Counted from the stretch's first letter, positions 1-11,382 are shown. The stretch is DNA of 64,000 bases from Pseudoalteromonas haloplanktis ATCC 14393 (GCF_000238355.1 NZ_AHCA01000003.1:248001-312000), one strand, 5' to 3'. The notes: a model not told the origin generated them from the sequence alone. A program made the numbers and translations.

Positions 1-290
1 TAAGCGGTAAGCGGTAAGCGGTAAGCGGTAAGCGGTAAGCGGTAAGCGGTAAGCGGTAAGCGGTAAGCGGTAAGCGGTAAGCGGTAAGCGGTAAGCGGTA
101 AGCGGTAAGCGGTAAGCGGTAAGCGGTAAGCGGTAAGCGGTAAGCGGTAAGCGGTAAGCGGTAAGCGGTAAGCGGTAAGCGGTAAGCGGTAAGCGGTAAG
201 CGGTAAGCGGTAAGCGGTAAGCGGTAAGCGGTAAGCGGTAAGCGGTAAGCGGTAAGCGGTAAGCGGTAAGCGGTAAGCGGTAAGCGGTAA
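1..290. repeat. Perfect tandem heptamer array (TAAGCGG) x41
   Basis: Forty-one exact head-to-tail copies of TAAGCGG run from the first base to 287, followed by a partial TAA. There is no variation between copies, and the array probably continues to the left of the window. Seven is not a multiple of three and each frame meets a TAA every 21 bases, so the array cannot encode a protein. Its reverse complement has the unit TTACCGC, which recurs in degenerate form downstream of ggt near 48.54 kb. Function unknown. Confidence 0.97.
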
Positions 291-300
291 CGAGTTTATT

Positions 301-333
301 CGTAGGTTGGGTTGAGTGCAACGAAACCCAACA
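301..333. repeat. Short palindromic intergenic repeat
   Basis: The arms TTGGGTT and AAACCCAA flank a short GAGTGCAACG loop, within the recognisable CGTAGGTTGGGTT...AAACCCAACA block that is scattered between genes in many proteobacteria. It sits directly after the heptamer array. It is a repeat-type palindrome with no gene; regulatory function is not shown. Confidence 0.6.
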
Positions 334-374
334 GTTAAATGTATAATACTCAATCTTTTTCAAGGATAGAATAA

Positions 375-473
375 ATGTCACACATTAAAAAAGTTGCTCA
401 CAACTCCCATACCATATCCATGCTTATTTGCTGTACGCTGATGTTGGTTTTCATAGCTGCTTTTTTTCCCTAG
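375..473 (+). CDS. Small 32-residue membrane ORF, possible 5' part of the next gene
   Basis: An ATG follows an AAGGA ribosome site (AAGGATAGAATAA then ATG) and encodes 32 residues: a polar, His-containing start and one hydrophobic segment (about residues 15-31). It stops at TAG 471-473, immediately after a run of seven T (461-467). If that run were six T, the frame would continue without a stop into the following 244-residue ORF, giving one protein of about 278 residues with two membrane helices. I read this as either a split gene or a homopolymer error. Taken alone it resembles no family that I can name with confidence. Confidence 0.4.
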   Translation: MSHIKKVAHNSHTISMLICCTLMLVFIAAFFP

Positions 474-477
474 TGCA

Positions 478-1212
478 TTGATTGTTGATAATGAGCTTGG
501 ACTTAAACCTGAACATATTCTTTCAGCAATTATTAGCTTATTAATGTTTTTAATAACAATCGTTACTGGCTTGATTGCTTTTAAATCTTACCAAATAGCA
601 AAGGCAGCAAATGAGTTAAGTGAAAGAATATTTACATCGCAACGAGAACAAATAGAATCTCAAGATTTTTCACGGCTATATGAAAGATTTGAAAAAAGAA
701 TTAATCAAATTGAAAAGCAAAAAAATGTTACTATTTATTGCGAAGGTTTAATTCAAGAATATTTGTCAGCCGGCAGATTCGTTAAGGGTAAATATGAACC
801 TACTGAATTAGAATTGAAAAATGCGATAGAAATGAGTAAGCCTATTAACAGCTTTTACGAAGAAGTCTCAGATAGATGTAAAAACGTTAAAGCAAATATC
901 CCAAACAAGTCATTAACTAAGGATTGGATAAATTCAACTTTTAGTCAACTACAACACATAGGTAAAACGGACCCTATTTATGATTCCTTTATGAGTATTC
1001 CTGATGAAGACTTAGTGTCAATTATTAAAGATTGTCATCCAATTCCTGTGAAACGAACTAACCCTCTTTATTATGCTGAAGTTCATCGCCTTATTATTTC
1101 ATCATTATTAGTAACAATGAACCAGCATAAATTGGTAATACCAAACTTGAATAACGAAACAATATATAATGATTTCTTGATTAAAATAGACGAACTTATT
1201 TGGGGACAATAA
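478..1212 (+). CDS. Hypothetical membrane-anchored protein
   Basis: 244 residues from a TTG codon without a convincing ribosome site. One hydrophobic helix lies at about residues 14-37 and is followed by a charged, probably coiled-coil stretch (about 40-85) and a soluble C-terminal region. I recognise no family. The upstream ORF at 375-473 has a good ribosome site, its own hydrophobic segment, and ends at a T7 run; loss of one T would fuse the two, so this may be the larger part of a frameshifted two-helix protein. Base composition is AT-rich compared with core genes in the window, and the setting (tandem array before, toxin-antitoxin after) is accessory in character. Confidence 0.6.
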   Translation: MIVDNELGLKPEHILSAIISLLMFLITIVTGLIAFKSYQIAKAANELSERIFTSQREQIESQDFSRLYERFEKRINQIEKQKNVTIYCEGLIQEYLSAGRFVKGKYEPTELELKNAIEMSKPINSFYEEVSDRCKNVKANIPNKSLTKDWINSTFSQLQHIGKTDPIYDSFMSIPDEDLVSIIKDCHPIPVKRTNPLYYAEVHRLIISSLLVTMNQHKLVIPNLNNETIYNDFLIKIDELIWGQ

Positions 1213-1296
1213 ACGGAGAATAAATAAAACAACATTTAAATTTGTACAAAATATACAATTGTACTGACCATAAACGTAATAAAACCAGTAGAACCT

Positions 1297-1584
1297 TTAC
1301 TTTGAGCGCTTCATTAGCTTTTTATACACTGCATCTTTATCTCGTTTGCCGATAGCGAGTACATATACTACAACTTCATCATCTATCACTTCATAGGCAA
1401 GCCTGTAGCCTGCTGTGCGCAATTTTATTTTATATACGCTATCAAAACCCCTCAGTTTCGATGCAGGTACATGAGGATTTTCTAAACGCTCTATGAGTTT
1501 ATTTTTAAACTGACTTTTTATCGGTGGAGCAAGCTTGTTCCACTCTTTTTGCGCTGCGGGTAAAAATTTGAGCTTATAAGTCAT
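1297..1584 (-). CDS. relE: RelE/StbE-family mRNA-interferase toxin
   Basis: 95 residues from ATG at 1584, chosen because MTYKLKFLPAAQKEWNKL is the typical start of StbE/RelE toxins and the ATG overlaps the last 11 bases of the antitoxin gene. Family knowledge: RelE-type toxins bind the ribosomal A site and cleave mRNA until neutralised by their cognate antitoxin. The C-terminal part keeps the expected beta strands with YRLAYEV and VYVLAIGKRDKDAVY, including the Arg/Lys-rich end used in catalysis. Overlapping translation with the antitoxin gene upstream indicates one operon. The longer in-frame extension up to 1635 lies inside the antitoxin gene and is not needed. Confidence 0.9.
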   Translation of the reverse strand: MTYKLKFLPAAQKEWNKLAPPIKSQFKNKLIERLENPHVPASKLRGFDSVYKIKLRTAGYRLAYEVIDDEVVVYVLAIGKRDKDAVYKKLMKRSK

Positions 1585-1825
1585 CAATATTAACTTCAAC
1601 CGCCTCTGATAAGTCTGCTCTGCGACTTTCGACAATTTTTGCTAATTCGATATCGTCGATCAGTTCCATTAGGAACTCATACGTTTGCGCAGGTACTAAA
1701 TAAGCTGCTGGTTTATTGTGATTTAGAATAGCTATCGCTGAACCATCAGCTTCATTTAATAACGCTGTCGGATTTTTCTTTAATTCTGAAATACTTGCTG
1801 AACAGTCTGCTAATATTTGTCTCAT
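1574..1825 (-). CDS. StbD/RelB (Phd/YefM-like) antitoxin
   Basis: 83 residues. The N-terminal half, with SISELKKNPTALLNEADG and AIAILNHNKPAAYLV, is the DNA-binding fold of StbD/Phd-type antitoxins; the C-terminal acidic, helical tail (about 50-83) is the usual toxin-wrapping segment. Role by family: binds and inhibits the RelE/StbE toxin encoded next and, together with it, represses its own promoter. Antitoxin-first order and an 11-base overlap with the toxin ORF are typical of type II modules, here probably a chromosomal stabilisation or stress module beside repeats. The symbol stbD would also fit. Confidence 0.88.
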   Translation of the reverse strand: MRQILADCSASISELKKNPTALLNEADGSAIAILNHNKPAAYLVPAQTYEFLMELIDDIELAKIVESRRADLSEAVEVNIDDL

Positions 1826-1918
1826 AACTCACCAAAATGACCATAAATATGAGCTAACTTTAGACCTTTTTTAGTTTTATAGCTAGCGCTTTTTAGAGCC
1901 TTTTATTGCCGACACACA

Positions 1919-2143
1919 CTATTTCGTAAACAACTTTTCAAATAATAACTCTGCTTGTTTTAAGCCCTCTTCGGTCAATACGACTGATTTAGCTTTGCCA
2001 ATTGGGTTATCAATTAAACCTTTTTCATGCAGCCGATTGGTTACGTCCCAATCAATTTGTTTCCATGCACGGCAATGGTCGTGCAAGGTTAAATACATCA
2101 GTGCTAATGCAGCGTCGTCTATTTTATCTGTGTCTATTTGCAT
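1919..2143 (-). CDS. DUF6429-like small conserved protein
   Basis: 74 residues from ATG 2143; a GTG twelve bases upstream (2155) is in frame but adds only MDQH. The sequence IDTDKIDDAALALMYLTLHD, a WDV..RLHEKGLI helix-turn region and the ending AKSVVLTEEGLKQAELLFEKLF match my memory of DUF6429 proteins, which often occur beside mobile or accessory genes. The overall pattern resembles a small winged-helix fold, which is inference. Function unknown. It lies upstream of the toxin-antitoxin pair on the same strand, separated from it by about 95 bases. Confidence 0.65.
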   Translation of the reverse strand: MQIDTDKIDDAALALMYLTLHDHCRAWKQIDWDVTNRLHEKGLIDNPIGKAKSVVLTEEGLKQAELLFEKLFTK

Positions 2144-2355
2144 ATGCTGATCCACTATTGACTAAAGTTTTACTTATATTGTCATTTTAAAAGTAGCCGT
2201 TCAACAGCCACCATTATAATTTACCCAGCTAGAAATCGTCACGCAGCTCAAATTCATACTTGTTATACTTTATTTCACTGGTTTGTAATTAATCATTAGG
2301 TCATACCAAGATTACTTGAGACAATCACCACCGTCATTTTTAAATAGAGTTCATT

Positions 2356-2595
2356 ATGAAACTATTAGTCAGAAATTTAGCACGCACCACTAGCGAACAC
2401 GATATTCGCACACTATTTACCGTTCACGGTAAAGTTACTAACTGTAATTTAGTCCTAGATAAAGAAACTGGCCAATCAAAAGGCTTCGCGTTTGTTGAGA
2501 TGCCAGACAATGCTGAAGCGAATGCAGCAATCACAGCGTTAAATCAAACCAGTGTTGATAAAAGCAAAATACGTGTAAAATTAGCCGATGCTTAA
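2356..2595 (+). CDS. Single-RRM RNA-binding protein
   Basis: 79 residues that consist of little more than one RNA recognition motif: RNP2 is KLLVRNL at residues 2-8 and RNP1 is KGFAFVEM near residues 42-49, with the aromatic and basic positions expected for single-stranded RNA binding. By analogy with other bacterial RRM proteins it may act in cold adaptation or RNA metabolism; that is inference. The gene stands alone, with a hairpin terminator directly downstream at 2635. Confidence 0.88.
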   Translation: MKLLVRNLARTTSEHDIRTLFTVHGKVTNCNLVLDKETGQSKGFAFVEMPDNAEANAAITALNQTSVDKSKIRVKLADA

Positions 2596-2634
2596 TGTAA
2601 GTGGTTGATAAAACACTTACGCTTGTATAAACAT

Positions 2635-2664
2635 AATGGCTTGAATCTACAAGCCATTTTTATT
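2635..2664 (+). terminator. Rho-independent terminator after the RRM gene
   Basis: Perfect stem AATGGCTTG / CAAGCCATT around the loop AATCTA, followed by a T-rich tract (TTTTTATTA). Located 40 bases after the RRM gene stop. Confidence 0.85.
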
Positions 2665-2673
2665 ACTTATGCA

Positions 2674-3618
2674 TTACGCGTTTTTACGGTGCCGCTGGGT
2701 GCTCAACAACAAAGTCTCTGCTTTAGCACCTAAATACACATAAATCGCCAGTGCAATTAATAACCCAACGACTGCTAACATCATGTAAATAGCCGGTAAT
2801 AAGTATTGAGATTGACCCAGTGCTGCTTTAAACATGGTTAGTAAAGCTTCAATAGACACCGCAATCAAAATAGTCGAAATAAATCGCGTGATTGTTCGCC
2901 GTGTAGAGCTGTGCCTAAAGATGTCTTTATGCATCAGAATTTCTTCTTCTAGAATGGTTTTACCCAAATCGAATATTGCTAACGCTAAAGTAATAAAAAT
3001 AATAATACTAAATGGCTCAAGCGGATCCTCTGCTAACGACGTGGTAAAGAGTAAATTATAAATATCGCCAAATACCCGATAAAGTAAAAATAATACTAAA
3101 CAAAATAAGCAGCTAACAATAATGCCATAGCCAGCTTTAAAAAATGGCGTCATATTTGCGCGAGTACGATCCCCCATAATAAACTCAATTAATTGAGTTA
3201 AGCATACATCAATAACTAAATACGCTTGCTCGCCATGGGGGTGATCAAGCGCTTTAACTGCTGATATACATAAGTGATTTGTCGCTATCGAAATATAGGG
3301 CGCAGTAAAACGAGTTTGTGATTGCTGTTGAATATCTTGAAAATAAGGGCGTTCACTTAAATCTTGTGCGTCACCCCGATTGTTTAAGGTTTTCATATAC
3401 TGGCGTTTAAAACAAACATTGTTGCCCAACTGCACCCCGTTTTTATCTAAACAATACTGCAATTCCAAAAATGGATATTGAGCCACTAAATGACGGTTAT
3501 CTTGTTGCTTTTTAACGCCATCGGCAAGGCTTGCTAAAATTGAATCGAGTAATTCATGAATAACAGGTTGATACTCTTGATAACGCTCAACACTACTGAT
3601 GTAACTCATTCTGGCCAT
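2674..3618 (-). CDS. PDC/Cache-sensor membrane protein
   Basis: 314 residues; start supported by GGAGCTCCAATT before the ATG. Residues about 1-155 look like a double-Cache/PDC ligand-sensing domain, with the typical DLSERPYFQD...APYIS pattern. Residues about 165-300 carry four hydrophobic helices with no kinase, GGDEF or chemoreceptor output domain. By family, PDC domains bind small metabolites, but here the sensing domain precedes all membrane helices and no signal peptide is seen, so it may be cytoplasmic. Signalling role inferred only from the domain. No clear operon partners. Confidence 0.65.
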   Translation of the reverse strand: MARMSYISSVERYQEYQPVIHELLDSILASLADGVKKQQDNRHLVAQYPFLELQYCLDKNGVQLGNNVCFKRQYMKTLNNRGDAQDLSERPYFQDIQQQSQTRFTAPYISIATNHLCISAVKALDHPHGEQAYLVIDVCLTQLIEFIMGDRTRANMTPFFKAGYGIIVSCLFCLVLFLLYRVFGDIYNLLFTTSLAEDPLEPFSIIIFITLALAIFDLGKTILEEEILMHKDIFRHSSTRRTITRFISTILIAVSIEALLTMFKAALGQSQYLLPAIYMMLAVVGLLIALAIYVYLGAKAETLLLSTQRHRKNA

Positions 3619-3779
3619 AATTGGAGCTCCTAACTACATTATTAGGATCCAAAGCAATTACAGAACCAACTTTAAAAAAACATAAAAATCAATGCACTAT
3701 GTTATTTTATAAATAATAACAAACTATTTTGCACCACGTGCGTGCATAGTGCGGTGCAATAAATTTAGCTTGCAAAAAA

Positions 3780-4384
3780 CTAAGGGAGCAAGGTTAGGGA
3801 TTTTACACTTATCGTAGCTGTGCCGCCGTGCTCATCGGTTAGATCCGGCACTAAATAAATTGCATTGATATGTTCCAGTATCATACCTACATCAATTGAT
3901 TCAACAGGTGTCCAACTAGGACGCGAAAAATCATCTAATGTAAAACACCGCGTTGTCCAATTATCAGCTGGCGCTAACTTATGTTGATAATGAGCATAAC
4001 TTTTATCCCCCAGCCCACCATAATCTTGCTGTGACAATTTAACGACTAAGCCGGTACTGCTTTTATATTTTTATATTCCAGTGCAATAGTGGCCACCGCT
4101 GCCAATGATTTATTTGGTAAATCATAAATCAATTCAACCCATGAATTACTTTTAGCATTTAACCGTGGCACACGAGAAAACTGGATCCAAATATGATCAT
4201 CATTAATCAGTTGTGATTTTGTTTGTACACTGCTACCAATGGCATCCGTTGCGTAATGCCAATCGTTTTGTACAACAGAGTTGACTTTCAAGCTCGTGGG
4301 GCAATTGTGTTGTGCACTTAGCGGTAATGACGTAGTAACTAGTACGCCACAACTATATAAAGCCACTAGTAGCGGGTAAAGCAT
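3780..4384 (-). pseudogene. Secreted protein gene split by a one-base frameshift
   Basis: Two adjacent reading frames appear to be one gene. The 5' part (4384 to 4046) begins with a signal peptide ending near LSA-QHN; ATG 4384 is preferred over 4390 because AGGA lies five bases before it. The 3' part (below about 4060) encodes an open frame including DNWTTRCFTLDDFSRPSW. In the coding strand the break falls at an A4 run (window 4061-4064): adding one A reads through as KNIKSSTGLVVKLSQQDYGG with no stop. The product is probably an exported beta-sandwich protein resembling carbohydrate-binding modules, but I cannot name the family. It could be a true pseudogene or a sequencing error. Confidence 0.6.
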
Positions 4385-4478
4385 ATGCATCCTTTTTATT
4401 GTTTTTCTTATCCAGTCTTAGGGCTAGTTTGCAGTATTTTGATCGTAAAGTCTGTACCTATTAGGTTATTTTTGACAC

Positions 4479-4503
4479 AAAAAATGGGCTATTCAGCCCA
4501 TTC
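4479..4503 (-). terminator. Terminator after the DUF6172-like gene
   Basis: On the minus strand ATGGGCT-GAAT-AGCCCAT is followed by a T6 tract. It lies 20 bases downstream of the gene ending at 4523. Confidence 0.8.
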
Positions 4504-4522
4504 TTTAGTAAATCAATTACTT

Positions 4523-4825
4523 TTAAACTTCATCATCAAAATCTTGCACTTGACGTTGCGCAGCTCGCGCAATGATTTCAACATAGAAAGATTCTAAGCC
4601 TTGCTTTTCAATCTCACTAATTGAATTACTGATTTCAGCAACATGTACTACTTGTGCATCTTCGGCCGTGTTGCCAAATTTACAATCAAATGCCCAGTAA
4701 TCAGCATCAACTGGCAATGTTTTGTTACGCTCTCTTTTCAAATACTTTTTAACTTCATGCTTTGCAGCATCTACCATACGTGGGTATTTGATTTTCTCAT
4801 GATTCAGCGTGAATGTTTTCTTCAT
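4523..4825 (-). CDS. DUF6172-like small conserved protein
   Basis: 100 residues. The basic N-terminal part (KIKYPRMVDAAKHEVKKYLKRERNKTLP) followed by DYWAFDCKFG and the HVAEISNSI..IE segment fits proteins I know as DUF6172, a small conserved family of unknown function in gammaproteobacteria. No signal peptide or membrane helix. It is monocistronic: an upstream AT-rich region holds the promoter, and a strong terminator follows at 4479-4503. Confidence 0.65.
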   Translation of the reverse strand: MKKTFTLNHEKIKYPRMVDAAKHEVKKYLKRERNKTLPVDADYWAFDCKFGNTAEDAQVVHVAEISNSISEIEKQGLESFYVEIIARAAQRQVQDFDDEV

Positions 4826-4982
4826 TACGTTCCTAATTACCTTGATTTAATGATGATGACATTTACACCAAGTAAGTTGGAAATGCCATTTCGGTCATTA
4901 TAGCAATTGCATTTAGTTTTTGGATGCTTTTTTTACCCGAAAGTAAATAAATCTGCTTGCTGATAATGATATCAGCCTAACA

Positions 4983-5504
4983 TCACGCCTGTGCAAGGTG
5001 CAAGGGTTGATGGAGATCGTCATTATTAAGGCTATCGTAGAATGCAACTGCATCCATTTGTGGGTGATCTAATTGGCTTTCTTTATTTAAATGACGCTTG
5101 CGTACAACGGGTTCGCAGTTATCAATTACTAGCAGTGGAATATGGTTTTTATCATCGCGGATCACTAATGGCTCAGGTGTAAGGCATGAGCGTAAACGAA
5201 TATCCGCCATCCCCCCTTGCTGTAATCGCTGCGCATTATGTTGTCCAATTAGCATATCAAATTGCGCAGGTGCCAGTGCTTGCTCAGGACCTGCCCCTAA
5301 GTATTTGCGTAATTGAGTTTCACTTTGTGTTGTCGCATGAGTATCAACGGACGTCTTAGGTAAATGAAACTGACTAAAATCGAGCGCATCATGTGAGAGC
5401 ATTGCCAATAATAATGCAAACTCACCACGGCGTGATTCACTCACACTTTTGGCAAGACGATTATTAAGTTGACTCTCTGTGATTAACAAATCATCGATTT
5501 GCAT
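4983..5504 (-). CDS. VC2046/SO_2500-family protein
   Basis: 173 residues, cytoplasmic. The segment QLNNRLAKSVSESRRGEFAL followed by LLAMLSHDALDFSQFHLPKT is the signature I associate with the VC2046/SO_2500 family (Pfam Ribosomal_S4P), restricted to marine gammaproteobacteria and of unknown function. The C-terminal half is less conserved. It is divergent from the tRNA-Tyr genes, and the 110-base space between carries the tRNA promoter. Confidence 0.6.
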   Translation of the reverse strand: MQIDDLLITESQLNNRLAKSVSESRRGEFALLLAMLSHDALDFSQFHLPKTSVDTHATTQSETQLRKYLGAGPEQALAPAQFDMLIGQHNAQRLQQGGMADIRLRSCLTPEPLVIRDDKNHIPLLVIDNCEPVVRKRHLNKESQLDHPQMDAVAFYDSLNNDDLHQPLHLAQA

Positions 5505-5573
5505 AGACTTTAGCCGATTAAAGTAGGGAATAGATATTTATCGGCATTATTTGCTATTTCTTTAGCTTTTTTC

Positions 5574-5601
5574 TTTACTTAAATACTCACTTTGCTATTA
5601 T
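5574..5601 (+). promoter_or_regulatory. Probable promoter of the tRNA-Tyr genes
   Basis: A -35-like TTTACT (5574-5579), a 16-base spacer and the -10 TATTAT (5596-5601), then a GC-rich discriminator and the tRNA fifteen bases further on. The GC-rich discriminator is typical of stringently controlled stable-RNA promoters. Confidence 0.5.
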
Positions 5602-5616
5602 CAGCGCCGTTGCATT

Positions 5617-5701
5617 GGAGGGGTTCCCGAGCGGCCAAAGGGATCAGACTGTAAATCTGACGGCTCAGCCTTCGCTGGTTCGAATCCAGCTCCCTCCACC
5701 A
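5617..5701 (+). tRNA. tRNA-Tyr (GTA), copy 1
   Basis: 85-base class II tRNA with encoded CCA. The anticodon loop ACTGTAAATCT gives anticodon GTA; the acceptor GGAGGGG pairs with CCCTCC; the long variable arm and the TTCGAAT T loop are present. Sequence is identical to the second copy at 5750. Confidence 0.97.
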
Positions 5702-5749
5702 CTTTTCTATCGCTCAGTTAAGTGGGGTCAAATGTAACAAAATTAGTGT

Positions 5750-5834
5750 GGAGGGGTTCCCGAGCGGCCAAAGGGATCAGACTGTAAATCTGACGGCTCA
5801 GCCTTCGCTGGTTCGAATCCAGCTCCCTCCACCA
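5750..5834 (+). tRNA. tRNA-Tyr (GTA), copy 2
   Basis: Identical to the copy at 5617 over all 85 bases, separated by a 48-base spacer and followed by the same CTTTTCT as the first copy, which points to tandem duplication. The pair is probably cotranscribed from the promoter at 5574. Confidence 0.97.
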
Positions 5835-5859
5835 CTTTTCTTCTCAAGTATTATCCTTA

Positions 5860-5984
5860 TACCAATCTACTTAAATATTTAACCATTCTAGCGGGCTAAA
5901 TAAAGCGCTAACTGCGTTATAAATTTTTCATGTAGAACAACTAGATGTCAAAATTTATGCCTTGTTATCACTCCATTTATCTGT
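5860..5984 (-). mobile_element. MITE-like 160-bp element, truncated copy A
   Basis: Begins with TACCAATC, preceded by TTA, and carries about 125 bases of the element found complete at 25976, 26194 and 28275, but in opposite orientation. Similarity ends after ATTTATCTGT, so the far terminus is missing. It lies between the second tRNA-Tyr and the YgjP-type gene end. Details of the family are given under the full copies. Confidence 0.85.
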
Positions 5985-5996
5985 AATAACCTAACG

Positions 5997-6728
5997 CTAT
6001 TCAATCACCCATTGTAAACCCGCACCATGCTCTTTGAGCCAGGTTGTTGCTTGCTTATATTCAGGGTAAAACTCACCTACTCGCTGCCAAAACGCAGCAC
6101 TATGATTTAAATACTTTAAATGGGCAAGTTCATGCACAATCACATAGTCAATAATCGTGTGAGGTGCACTAGCAAGTAACAAATTAAAGGTCAGCGCCCG
6201 TCGTCGATTACAACTCCCCCAACGACGTTTATAAGTATGAATACGAATACTGCTTGGTAATGCCTCCGCCATTTTTATACAATACTGTTGTACTCGCATT
6301 TCTATATAACTTTCTAGTTGCTCATGTAAAAAAGCTTCAATCAGGCTTTGATACATAGCGTGCTGGTGTTTAACACGTCGAGATAAATTTAACTGCAAAG
6401 TTGGCTGCGCCTGATTATTATCTAAGCGCCACTCACAACGTGTTCCAGTGCCATACACCAGTGTTATAGGCTGATCAAAAACAAGAACTCTATTATCTTT
6501 TAAAGGATACTGGCGTGTATCAAGCAACTGACTTTGCTTATAGAGCTGCTCATTTATCCAGCCACTTTTACTCACTAACCAGCCCTCAAGCTCCTCAATA
6601 GCAACCCCTACAGGGGCATACACTGTCACACTCTGTTGCTGGACTTTAATAGCCACGGTTTTGCGGCGACGACTACGCTTTAACTTATATTCAAACAAAC
6701 CTGACTCTTGTAACTGTTCGACAGTCAT
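5997..6728 (-). CDS. YgjP-like M48-type metallopeptidase
   Basis: 243 residues. The zinc motif HELAHLKYLNHSAAFW (HExxH with downstream His) and the preceding YKRRWGSCNRRRALTFNLLL segment are diagnostic of the YgjP/DUF45 family, related to SprT and WSS1-type proteases. No signal peptide, so it is cytoplasmic. YgjP of E. coli is poorly characterised; members often accompany type I restriction genes but also occur alone, as here. Predicted role: zinc-dependent protein hydrolysis with unknown substrate. Confidence 0.85.
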   Translation of the reverse strand: MTVEQLQESGLFEYKLKRSRRRKTVAIKVQQQSVTVYAPVGVAIEELEGWLVSKSGWINEQLYKQSQLLDTRQYPLKDNRVLVFDQPITLVYGTGTRCEWRLDNNQAQPTLQLNLSRRVKHQHAMYQSLIEAFLHEQLESYIEMRVQQYCIKMAEALPSSIRIHTYKRRWGSCNRRRALTFNLLLASAPHTIIDYVIVHELAHLKYLNHSAAFWQRVGEFYPEYKQATTWLKEHGAGLQWVIE

Positions 6729-6786
6729 TTAACTAATTACAGGGTGGCTATATTACCTTGCGAAATAACTGCTAATCTATAACTAA

Positions 6787-7794
6787 GTGGAATTAAATAA
6801 AGCGACGTCACAGATGCCAGATAAGCCTTGTTGTAATTATACTTCTCCTGATGGCCATAATTGCCAAGAAACTGACATGGGTTCAGGCTTCTGCTTTTGG
6901 CATGATGGAAAGTTTGATAAGTCAGGTTTAGATCTCACCCAAAAATTAGAACGCTATGCAAAAAAAGGAGGATTATTACAAGGGTTACAATTACAACGCG
7001 CCAACCTCACCGGACTTAGCTTAATAAAGCAGGATGATGAAGATGGTTTTGATTTATCCTACAGCAATTTTTATCGCGCAACGTTAACACACGCTCACCT
7101 ATTTAATAATAAAATAGCTCACAGCTCGCTCATGAAAGCCACTTTACATGATGCCAGCCTACATTATTGTAATTTACAAGACACTAACCTGTTGGGTATA
7201 AAGCTCAACAACACTCGTATAGATAACATAGATTTAGGCACTGAATTATTACAAGAAAAACAAGCCAAAGCCGCGTTAAAAGATGCCGACCATACTGCAG
7301 CACTTGACCTATTTGAACAATCTGAAGAGATATTTCGTAATTTACGAAAAGCATCTGAGCAGCAAGGGTTATTTGAATTGGCTGGCAATTTCACTTATAA
7401 AGAGCTAAGGATGCGGCATGCGCAATACCCTAAAGGCTCAAAAAAACGGTTGGCATCAAGCTTTATTGATATGTTATGCGGCTACGGCGAAAAGCCCGAA
7501 AACGTGATCCGCTTTAGTTTGTCACTAATCATCTGCTGTGCCCTGTGTTATTTTATCTTTGGCGTGATGGATGCCAGAGGATTAATGCAGCTAAATACTG
7601 GGGCATCATTGGGCGATAATTTATCAGCGCTGTTAAATAGCGTTTATTTTAGCGTGGTTACATTTACAACTTTAGGCTATGGCGATATAACACCTGTCGG
7701 TTTTTCGCGCTTAATTGCCGCAATAGAAGCATTTTGTGGTAGTTTTTCATTGGCGCTGTTCGTTGTGGTATTTGTGAAACGGATGACACGTTAA
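6787..7794 (+). CDS. Pentapeptide-repeat protein with C-terminal K+ channel pore
   Basis: 335 residues from GTG 6787, or 326 from ATG 6814; neither has a strong ribosome site. The N-terminal 40 residues hold a Cys/His cluster (CCNY...NCQ...FCFWHD) that could bind metal. About residues 60-150 are degenerate pentapeptide repeats (ANLTG, SNFYRA, DASLHY, TNLLG). The C-terminus (about 240-335) has two membrane helices around a pore loop with the selectivity filter TLGYGD, the potassium channel signature. The fold predicts a two-helix inner-membrane potassium channel with a cytoplasmic regulatory domain. Gating signal unknown; it stands alone. Confidence 0.85.
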   Translation: MELNKATSQMPDKPCCNYTSPDGHNCQETDMGSGFCFWHDGKFDKSGLDLTQKLERYAKKGGLLQGLQLQRANLTGLSLIKQDDEDGFDLSYSNFYRATLTHAHLFNNKIAHSSLMKATLHDASLHYCNLQDTNLLGIKLNNTRIDNIDLGTELLQEKQAKAALKDADHTAALDLFEQSEEIFRNLRKASEQQGLFELAGNFTYKELRMRHAQYPKGSKKRLASSFIDMLCGYGEKPENVIRFSLSLIICCALCYFIFGVMDARGLMQLNTGASLGDNLSALLNSVYFSVVTFTTLGYGDITPVGFSRLIAAIEAFCGSFSLALFVVVFVKRMTR

Positions 7795-7820
7795 CTGGTG
7801 ACTATTTTACAAACAAAAAA

Positions 7821-7836
7821 ATCACTAGTTAGTGAT
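7821..7836. promoter_or_regulatory. Inverted repeat upstream of the MHYT kinase
   Basis: ATCACTA-GT-TAGTGAT, a seven-base dyad in the 247-base gap between the channel gene and the histidine kinase gene. It could be an operator or the end of the channel transcript; there is no T tract on the plus strand. Confidence 0.3.
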
Positions 7837-8041
7837 AAATAGTCGCTATAAAATTGGTTATAAATAGTGCTATCATTATGCCCAATAAAACTTAGTAACT
7901 TGATTTTACAAAGATTTTAATTTTGTTAAATTTTATAGTTGAAAATGTAAATAACAACTAAGCCACTCACATGCGTTTAAACTTTTATCAACATAAATTT
8001 CAGATAGCGTTAAGCGCTGAAATAAACTAAATTGAGCCGTT

Positions 8042-11380
<3,339 letters not shown>

Positions 11381-11382
11381 TC

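Noticed and set aside
1..287. CRISPR array
   Set aside because: The heptamers are contiguous with no spacers and no cas genes are visible; a CRISPR needs unique spacers between longer repeats.
5617..5834. tRNA-Tyr pair as an integration site for an island
   Set aside because: Both copies are complete and no integrase or island gene lies between or beside them; tandem duplication is simpler.
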